NCBI GenBank assembly: GCA_947490035.1
Contig: CANLGS010000311.1
Location: forward strand, 1-5,789
Length of the DNA: 5,789 nt
From: Gemmataceae bacterium
GTDB taxonomy: Bacteria > Planctomycetota > Planctomycetia > Gemmatales > Gemmataceae
Reading direction: 5' to 3'
The stretch's first letter is position 1. Every line of letters begins with the position of its first letter. A program made the position numbers and the translations under genes. Below the pieces are notes generated by a model. The model had not been told where the DNA came from and did not search any database. It worked only from the letters and a program-made list of their open reading frames with translations. This document shows, one piece after another, positions 1 to 4,301 of this stretch.

Positions 1-44
1 AAGTGAAGAAGCCCGAAGACAAGAAGCCGCCGGAGAAGAAGTAG
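1..44 (+). CDS. 3' end of an unidentified gene, lysine-rich C-terminus
   Basis: Only the last 13 whole codons are in the window, read from position 3 and ending in TAG at 42-44. The tail is VKKPEDKKPPEKK, rich in lysine, proline and acidic residues, which is typical of a disordered C-terminus. The function cannot be told from this. The stop lies only two bases before the left arm of the first palindrome, and the gene converges on rdgB. The reading is supported by the codon composition and by the sensible position of the stop before the repeat. A chance open frame of this length cannot be excluded. Confidence 0.5.
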   Translation, partial: VKKPEDKKPPEKK

Positions 45-46
45 GA

Positions 47-170
47 CGAAGAATTGGCCCGCAGATGACGCAGACTTCGGCGCAGATGAAATCAGATAAG
101 ACAAGATGCCTTTGTTCTTATCCGATTTCATCTGCGCCGAAGTCTGCGTCATCTGCGGGCCAATTCTTCG
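47..170. repeat. Near-perfect 55-bp-arm palindrome between convergent genes
   Basis: Bases 47-101 are the reverse complement of 116-170 with a single mismatch (A94 opposite C123), leaving a 14-base loop at 102-115. Each arm reads, from outside in, GAAGA, then GCAGATGACGCAGAC at 61-75 (mirrored at 142-156), then a further CGCAGAT and an AT-richer tip. The palindrome fills the gap between the upstream plus-strand gene (stop 42-44) and rdgB (minus, stop 149-151). It also overlaps the last codons of rdgB. It could fold as a strong hairpin in transcripts from either side and act as a bidirectional terminator or 3'-end stabiliser. There is no T-tract after either arm, so it is not a canonical intrinsic terminator. 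The structure is certain; the role is inferred. Confidence 0.95.
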
Positions 171-751
171 AGAGCCGGGCGCAGGTCGGCGAACGCCTTC
201 GCCCGGTGGCTCATCCGCTGTTTCACCTCCGGCGGCAGTTCGCCGAACGTCTGCCCGTACTCCGGCACCAGGAACAGCGGGTCGTAGCCGAACCCGCCGG
301 CGCCGCGGCGCTCGGTCACGATCACCCCGTGACACCGCCCCTCGACCGACGCGACGACGTTCCCCGCGGGGTCGGCCAGCACCGCCGTGCTGACGTAGTA
401 CGCGGCCCGCGCGTCGCCTTCGAGGTGCGCCATCTCGCGCAGAAGCTTATCGTTGTTGGCCTGATCGTCGCCGTGCGCACCGGCGTAGCGCGCCGAGTAC
501 ACGCCCGGCGCGCCGCCCAGCGCCGGCACGCACAACCCGCTGTCTTCACCGATCACCCACGCGCCCAAGACCGGCGCGAGTTGAGTAGCCTTGAGGGTCG
601 CGTTCCCGACGAACGTCTCGGCCGTCTCCTCGACTTCCGGCGCATCGGGGTACGGCGTGAGGTCGGTGAACTCCAGGTTCAGGTCGCCGAGCAGCGCGAC
701 CATTTCCTTCAGCTTCTTCTTGTTGCGGCTGCCGATCACGACGCGAATCAT
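149..751 (-). CDS. rdgB: XTP/dITP diphosphatase (RdgB/HAM1 family)
   Basis: This enzyme hydrolyses non-canonical purine triphosphates (ITP, dITP, XTP) to the monophosphate and pyrophosphate in the cytoplasm, keeping deaminated bases out of DNA and RNA. The 200-residue protein has the usual family length and all the signature blocks in order: SRNKKK near residues 8-13 (phosphate-binding N-terminus), EETAETFVGNA at 41-51, the catalytic EDSGL at 69-73 (Asp70 is the likely general base by alignment with E. coli RdgB), GAPGVYSARYAG at 80-91, GGFGYDP at 152-158, and SHRAKA at 181-186. The ATG at 751 is preceded by GGAAGG five bases upstream. The last codons (EELARR) and the TGA lie inside the right arm of the 47-170 palindrome, so this end is mirrored on the other side of the hairpin. 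The gene diverges from the small membrane-protein gene at 840. Confidence 0.96.
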   Translation of the reverse strand: MIRVVIGSRNKKKLKEMVALLGDLNLEFTDLTPYPDAPEVEETAETFVGNATLKATQLAPVLGAWVIGEDSGLCVPALGGAPGVYSARYAGAHGDDQANNDKLLREMAHLEGDARAAYYVSTAVLADPAGNVVASVEGRCHGVIVTERRGAGGFGYDPLFLVPEYGQTFGELPPEVKQRMSHRAKAFADLRPALEELARR

Positions 752-839
752 TGCGGCCTTCCGTGTGGAGGACGTTCCGACGACGCACTATATTGTCCCA
801 ACGAACCCAACCGAAGACCACTGGATCGGGAGTTTCGAG
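752..839. promoter_or_regulatory. Divergent intergenic region with an AT-rich -10-like patch
   Basis: This 88-base gap separates rdgB (leftward) from the small membrane-protein gene (rightward), so it should hold promoters for both. The only AT-rich patch is at about 787-794. It reads TATATT (789-794) on the plus strand and TATAGT on the minus strand, each resembling a -10 hexamer. No convincing TTGACA-like -35 lies at the right distance on either strand, so the exact promoter is a guess. Confidence 0.3.
828..832 (+). promoter_or_regulatory. Ribosome binding site for the 64-residue membrane protein
   Basis: GGGAG lies seven bases before the ATG at 840-842. It is the main reason for choosing this start over the many upstream in-frame codons, which run antisense through rdgB. 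Confidence 0.5.
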
Positions 840-1034
840 ATGGTGCAACTGGCAGCACAGCTCGGCTTTGTGGCGATGGCGGTACTCGTGTTCTCTGTGG
901 CCGTGCAGGGGTTCCGCGGCGTACCGGACACGAACGGCAAGAAGACCAGCAAGGGCGTCGCGGTCGTGTGCCTGATCCCCGGGGTCGGCATGCTGGTGCT
1001 CGCGTTCGTTGTCGTTCCTGGTCAGTTACGCTAA
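840..1034 (+). CDS. Small two-helix membrane protein, unknown function
   Basis: This is a predicted 64-residue protein that I do not recognise. It has two hydrophobic stretches, about residues 4-22 and 39-59. A short polar loop rich in Lys, Thr and Gly (around GVPDTNGKKTSKG, residues 27-39) separates them, so it looks like a helical hairpin in the inner membrane with a positively charged loop probably on the cytoplasmic side. The start is chosen from GGGAG at 828-832 with seven bases of spacing, and the TAA is at 1032-1034. The acyltransferase gene begins 14 bases later on the same strand, so the two are probably co-transcribed and may be translationally coupled. The same frame stays open upstream, but there it runs antisense to rdgB and is judged to be a shadow. 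Reality as a gene is likely but not certain; function is unknown. Confidence 0.62.
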   Translation: MVQLAAQLGFVAMAVLVFSVAVQGFRGVPDTNGKKTSKGVAVVCLIPGVGMLVLAFVVVPGQLR

Positions 1035-1048
1035 CGAGTCGCTCCGCA

Positions 1049-2359
1049 ATGACCGCCCCGCCGGACCGGTACCACGCGCTGGACAGCCTCCGCGGGTTCG
1101 CCATGCTCCTCGGCGTGGTGCTGCACGCGGCCATCTCGTTCGTCGCGACCAACCCGCCGGAATTCTGGCTGGTCCACGACAACGACCCGCACGAACTGGT
1201 GGACGTGTTCCTGCTCGCGGTCCACACGTTCCGCATGCAGTTGTTCTTCCTGCTCGCGGGCTTCTTCGGCTGTCTCCTCTATCAGCGGTACGGCCTCGGC
1301 GGGATGGCGTGGCACCGCGTCAAGCGCGTGGCGATCCCGTTCGCGCTCGCGGTGGTGTTCGTCATCCCCACCGTGCTGGCCGCGTTCGTCTACGCCGAAC
1401 TGGAGAACACCCGCGCGGAGGGCGTTCCCGAAAACGCGACGGCGGCGCGGCGCGCCTGCGCGGAGATGCTCGCGGCGAACCCGGAGAAGGGTAACCTCGC
1501 GCTCATCGCGGGGCGGTTCGCGGACACCGACCGGCTCCCGCCGTTGCCGCTCGCGCACCTGTGGTTCCTGTACTACCTGCTCTACTTCTACGCCGCGGTA
1601 GTGCTGCTCGCGCCGCCCCTCGGCCCGCTCACCGGTACGCGATTCCTCGCCGCGCTCGACGGCGCATTCCGGCGCCTGATCGAAGGGCGGTGGCGCGTGA
1701 TCGTGCCCGCGGTTGTCACGCTGCCGGTCCTCCTCACGATGCGGTCATGGATCGTGGACACGCCGCTCGCGTGGCAACCGGAGTGGCCGGTTCTCGTCTA
1801 CTACTTCGGCTTCTTCGCGTTCGGTTGGATGCTGTACCGTCACCGCGACCTCGTCCCCGCGTTCGGCCGCGGGTGGAAGGTAAACCTCGCGGTCGCGAAC
1901 CTGCTCGTGCTGCCGCTCGCGCTGGGAACGCTGTTCACCGGAATGAAAGCCGTGGAAGCCGCGTTCGCGTGGAGGTGTGCCGCGTTCGCGGCGCAGACGG
2001 CGTACACGTGGCTCATGATCGTCGGGTTGTGGGGCGCGTTCCTGCACTACTTCGAGCGCGAACGCCAGTGGGTGCGATACATGGCCGATGCGTCGTACTG
2101 GTGCTACCTGATGAGCATCACGCCCATCGTGCTGCTCCAGTTCTGGGTGAAGGATTGGCCGCTACCGGGCCTGGTGAAGTGGGCGTTCGTGAGCGCCGCG
2201 GCGCTGGCGATTTTGCTCGTGACCTACGCGTTGTTCGTTCGGCACACGTTCGTCGGCGCGATCCTGAACGGACCAAGAAGAAAAAGAGCCGCGGAGCAAG
2301 AACGAAGAGAAAATGCGCCGCAGATGACGCAGACGGACGCAGATAAAGCCAAGAAGTAG
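1049..2359 (+). CDS. Integral membrane acyltransferase, AT3 / OpgC-like
   Basis: This 436-residue polytopic membrane protein belongs to the acyltransferase-3 superfamily. Its closest resemblance is to OpgC/MdoC-type proteins, which transfer acyl groups such as succinyl onto periplasmic glucans; the actual substrate here is unknown. The N-terminus has DSLRGFAMLLGVVLH (residues 12-26), matching the family's R-X10-H motif with Arg15 and His26. Other typical blocks are FRMQLFFLLAGFFG (61-74) and HLWFLYYLLYFY (170-181). About ten hydrophobic helices run to about residue 405, followed by a basic tail. The ATG at 1049 is chosen because it is the last methionine before the conserved motif and lies just after the stop of the preceding small gene; no strong Shine-Dalgarno is visible. 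Residues 423-436 are encoded by the left arm of the 2304-2428 palindrome and are probably an acquired extension rather than part of the fold. Confidence 0.9.
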   Translation: MTAPPDRYHALDSLRGFAMLLGVVLHAAISFVATNPPEFWLVHDNDPHELVDVFLLAVHTFRMQLFFLLAGFFGCLLYQRYGLGGMAWHRVKRVAIPFALAVVFVIPTVLAAFVYAELENTRAEGVPENATAARRACAEMLAANPEKGNLALIAGRFADTDRLPPLPLAHLWFLYYLLYFYAAVVLLAPPLGPLTGTRFLAALDGAFRRLIEGRWRVIVPAVVTLPVLLTMRSWIVDTPLAWQPEWPVLVYYFGFFAFGWMLYRHRDLVPAFGRGWKVNLAVANLLVLPLALGTLFTGMKAVEAAFAWRCAAFAAQTAYTWLMIVGLWGAFLHYFERERQWVRYMADASYWCYLMSITPIVLLQFWVKDWPLPGLVKWAFVSAAALAILLVTYALFVRHTFVGAILNGPRRKRAAEQERRENAPQMTQTDADKAKK

Positions 2360-2428
2360 TGTTCTTCAAAACACTCGTTCTCTTGGTCTTGATCTGCGTT
2401 CGTCTGCGTCATCTGCGGCGCTTTCTTC
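2304..2428. repeat. Imperfect palindrome at convergent gene ends, related to 47-170
   Basis: The core arms 2315-2344 and 2392-2421 are reverse complements at 29 of 30 positions (G2336 opposite T2400). Pairing continues inward with one mismatch and one bulge to 2354/2381, and an outer GAAGA (2304-2308) is mirrored by TCTTC (2424-2428). The arm begins with GCAGATGACGCAGAC, the same 15 bases as in the palindrome at 47-170, followed by a shorter spacer and another CGCAGAT. It lies between the convergent acyltransferase (stop 2357-2359, inside the hairpin) and serine hydrolase (stop 2437-2439, just outside). A shared bidirectional terminator or 3'-end protector is plausible, but no T-tract follows either arm. 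Confidence 0.93.
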
Positions 2429-2436
2429 TGCCTCAC

Positions 2437-3609
2437 TTACTTCTTCCCGACGGCGGCGGCGACGATCGTTCCCACCGCGCGTCGGAGGGGCGTGGCGTTG
2501 CCCTTGTCGTCGGGGTGAACGCGGTTCGTGAGGATAATCACCGCTGTCTTCGTGCCCGGATCGACCCACACGCTCGTGCCGGTGAACCCGGTGTGCCCGT
2601 AGCCTTCACCCTTCTTGAACCCGTCGCCGCGCGGCGCCGAATAGCTCGTGTCCACGTCCCACCCGAACGACCGCGCGCCCTTCAACTCCTTCCCGGCCTT
2701 GTCCAGAACCGGGACCGCGTGCGCCTCGGTGAACAGCTTCACGGTCTTCGCGTCGAGGACGCGCGTGCCGTCGAGTTCGCCGTCGCGGAGCAACATGCGG
2801 CAGTAGCGTGCCATGTCGTCGGCGGTGGAGAACAGACCCGCGTGCCCGGCCACGCCGCCCATCTTGAAGGCCCGCGGGTCGTGGACTTCGCCCAGGATGA
2901 TCTTGCTGTCGCGAAGTCCGGTTGGGGCCACTCGCTTCTTGAGCGCGTCGACCGGGTTGAACCCGGTGTCGGCCATCTTCAGCGGGTCGAACACGTGCTT
3001 CTTCGCGAACTTGTCCACCGGCATCCCGCCGACCTTCTCGACCAGTTCGCCCAGCACGATGAACCCCACGTCGCTGTACTTGAACCGCGTCCCGGCGGGC
3101 GCCTCCAGCTTCAGCCCCGCGATCCGCTCAATCGCCTTCGCCTTCCCGTCAGCGTAGTCGGCAATCGCGTTGTCCGCGATCAACCCGGACGTGTGCAACA
3201 GGAGGTGTTCGACGGTGACTTTGTCTTTGCCGTTGGCGGCGAACTCCGGCCAGTGCTTGCTCACAAGGTCTTCCGGCTTCAGCTTCCCCTGTTGAATCAG
3301 CAGCGCAATCGAAGTGCCGGTCGCGACGGGCTTGGTGAGCGAAGCCATGTCGAAGACGCTGTCGCTTGTCATCGCGACCGCGTCCGGCTTGGTGGCGCGA
3401 TTACCGAACGCCTTGCGGTAAGCGACCGCATCGGCGTGGACGACGACCACGACCGCGCCGGGGAGTTCGCCGCGCTTGATCGCGGCCTCGACCGCGGTGT
3501 CGATCTCCGCGAGTTTGGTCTTGTCGATGTCCGCGCCGCGCGAAGAGGATTCACCGCAGAGGACGCAGAGGACGCAGAGGACGCAGAGGAAGACCCAGAA
3601 CCAGTTCAT
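2437..3609 (-). CDS. Exported serine hydrolase of the beta-lactamase / class C PBP-like family
   Basis: This 390-residue protein has the serine beta-lactamase/esterase fold (Pfam Beta-lactamase, PF00144). The nucleophile motif SLTK is at residues 90-93 (Ser90, Lys93), LLHTSGL at 137-143, the Tyr motif YSD at 178-180, and HTG at 339-341 in place of KTG. Relatives include esterases, D-aminopeptidases and cell-wall carboxypeptidases, so the substrate is open, and resistance to beta-lactams should not be assumed. The start at 3609 is chosen for AAGGAG with seven bases of spacing. The first 27 or so residues form a signal-like segment whose hydrophobic core is Leu-Cys-Val repeated, encoded by a 9-bp tandem repeat; its short N-region lacks Lys and Arg. 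An alternative ATG at 3660 adds 17 residues rich in Arg, with TRRAIM just before the core, and sits three bases after the TPR stop. The fold is secure; the N-terminus is less so. Confidence 0.9.
   Translation of the reverse strand: MNWFWVFLCVLCVLCVLCGESSSRGADIDKTKLAEIDTAVEAAIKRGELPGAVVVVVHADAVAYRKAFGNRATKPDAVAMTSDSVFDMASLTKPVATGTSIALLIQQGKLKPEDLVSKHWPEFAANGKDKVTVEHLLLHTSGLIADNAIADYADGKAKAIERIAGLKLEAPAGTRFKYSDVGFIVLGELVEKVGGMPVDKFAKKHVFDPLKMADTGFNPVDALKKRVAPTGLRDSKIILGEVHDPRAFKMGGVAGHAGLFSTADDMARYCRMLLRDGELDGTRVLDAKTVKLFTEAHAVPVLDKAGKELKGARSFGWDVDTSYSAPRGDGFKKGEGYGHTGFTGTSVWVDPGTKTAVIILTNRVHPDDKGNATPLRRAVGTIVAAAVGKK
3556..3590. repeat. 9-bp tandem repeat, nearly four copies, in frame in the signal peptide
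   Basis: GCAGAGGAC occurs at 3556-3564, 3565-3573 and 3574-3582 without any change, followed by GCAGAGGA at 3583-3590. On the minus strand each unit is three codons and reads Leu-Cys-Val, giving the hydrophobic core of the hydrolase signal segment. Because the unit is a multiple of three, gain or loss of copies would change only the length of that core. Confidence 0.97.
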
Positions 3610-3616
3610 GATTGCT

Positions 3617-3622
3617 CTCCTT
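3617..3622 (-). promoter_or_regulatory. Shine-Dalgarno deciding the serine hydrolase start
   Basis: On the minus strand this reads AAGGAG, seven bases before the ATG at 3609. It is the best ribosome binding site in the window and favours the 390-residue form over the longer one from 3660. It lies in the loop of the 3542-3665 palindrome. Confidence 0.7.
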
Positions 3623-3663
3623 GTTTCTCTGCGTCCTCCGCGTTCTCCGCGGTGAATCATTCT

Positions 3664-3987
3664 TCACTCTATCGAAGACAACAGCCCCTGCATTTCGCCT
3701 TGCGCGTGCGTGTCCCCGGCGCGGCCCGCGGCGACGATGCCCTGCCGGAGTACGCCGCACGCTTCCTCGGTGCGGTCGAGTCGCATGAGCGCCTGCGCGC
3801 GCATGAGGAACGCCGGGACGTAAGGCTGCGCCGCGGTGCGTGCGATGAGGTCGCCGAGGATAGTCGCGCACGTCGCGTCGTCGCCGGCGCTGGCGTGTTC
3901 CATTGCCAGACCGTAGCGCAGGAACGCGTCGTCGGGTTCGTCGGCCAGAAGCGCTTCGATCTGCGCCATGCGCGGGGTGCGGGCCAT
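3664..3987 (-). CDS. Small tetratricopeptide-repeat-like protein
   Basis: This 107-residue soluble protein looks wholly alpha-helical. Two helix pairs with TPR-like spacing can be seen. The first is at about residues 22-52 (FLRYGLAMEHASAGD, then a second helix ending ILGDLIAR). The second is at about 57-90 (VPAFLMRAQALMRLDRTEEACGVLRQGI), where small residues and the Gly/Ala-Leu pattern match TPR positions. Such short TPR proteins are usually adaptors in protein-protein contacts; no enzymatic motif is present. The ATG at 3987 is the furthest upstream. A second ATG at 3969 (MAQIEALL) would still keep the fold, and neither has a clear Shine-Dalgarno. The hydrolase gene lies downstream on the same strand, 54 bases away to its preferred start, so the two are probably co-transcribed through the palindrome. 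The partner and role are unknown. Confidence 0.8.
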   Translation of the reverse strand: MARTPRMAQIEALLADEPDDAFLRYGLAMEHASAGDDATCATILGDLIARTAAQPYVPAFLMRAQALMRLDRTEEACGVLRQGIVAAGRAGDTHAQGEMQGLLSSIE

Positions 3988-4301
3988 TGTGAAGATACTC
4001 GCGGTTTAGCGTCGGACCCGAAGTGTCGAGTACGAATCGAGCAGGTTCGGCTCAAGTCACTCGCGCACGTTCACCCTACTCGTTTGCCCAACAAGCGACA
4101 ACGCGCCGCACGACCGGCGCAGTCGGCAGAGTTTGCGAATCCGGCCAACCGTTCCGTTCGCGCCACGGGGTACGCGCGGCGCAGGCGCGCCCGGATCGCG
4201 TATCCTTTTGTTTCCTTGCGAGCGGAGCGTATAGCGGTTCGTGCCCGCGTTCCGAACAAGGGTGCTGTCAGGAAGGATTCTGTCGCTGGCACGGGGGCCA
4301 C
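3988..4301. other. 314-base divergent intergenic region
   Basis: This gap separates the TPR gene (leftward) from the HtrA-like protease gene (rightward) and should hold both promoters. I see no tRNA, no long inverted repeat and no credible coding frame. The open frames that cross it on both strands have no family resemblance and no ribosome binding sites. The left half is ordinary GC-rich sequence. The most AT-rich stretch is at 4201-4215, upstream of the protease gene. Confidence 0.6.
4208..4235 (+). promoter_or_regulatory. Possible promoter of the HtrA-like protease gene
   Basis: TTGTTT (4208-4213) and TATAGC (4230-4235) are separated by 16 bases and lie about 67 bases before the ATG at 4302. 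The matches to the sigma-70 consensus are partial (three and four of six), so this is only a candidate. No heat-shock-type element was recognised. Confidence 0.25.

Larger units (their letters stand above)
3542..3665. repeat. Palindrome spanning the 5' end of the serine hydrolase gene
   Basis: Bases 3548-3579 pair with 3627-3658 at 29 of 32 positions; all three mismatches are transitions. An outer GAAGA (3542-3546) is mirrored by TCTTC (3661-3665). The arm starts GATTCACCGCAGAGGAC and then repeats GCAGAGGAC. It is a different subfamily from the palindromes at 47-170 and 2304-2428 but has the same plan: outer GAAGA, a CC pair, then GCAGA units about 9 bases apart. The 47-base apical loop (3580-3626) holds the hydrolase start codon and its Shine-Dalgarno. 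The left arm is coding (signal peptide core) and the right arm is the leader between the TPR and hydrolase genes. Confidence 0.92.

Noticed and set aside
47..170. Canonical intrinsic terminator
   Set aside because: The hairpin is much longer than usual and no T-tract follows either arm; only a general 3'-end role is left open.
65..1048. Upstream part of the very long plus-strand open frame ending at 2359
   Set aside because: It runs antisense through rdgB and out of frame through the small membrane gene, and has Arg/Pro-rich GC-driven composition. The recognisable acyltransferase fold begins only at 1049.
748..1558. Minus-strand open frames opposite the small membrane gene and the acyltransferase
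   Set aside because: Low-complexity Arg-rich translations with no motif, opposite better-supported plus-strand genes.
3556..3590. Tandem 9-mers as a CRISPR array
   Set aside because: The units are contiguous with no spacers, are far too short, and no cas gene is present.
3550..3609. Lipoprotein signal (lipobox) in the hydrolase N-terminus
   Set aside because: The cysteines are each preceded by Leu, not Gly/Ala/Ser, so none fits the usual lipobox.
2437..3609. Beta-lactam resistance gene
   Set aside because: The fold is shared by many esterases and peptidases, and HTG replaces KTG; nothing shows lactam hydrolysis.
3988..4301. tRNA or small structured RNA in the divergent gap
   Set aside because: No T-loop consensus or cloverleaf arms could be found; only short GC-rich complementarities such as near 4173-4189.
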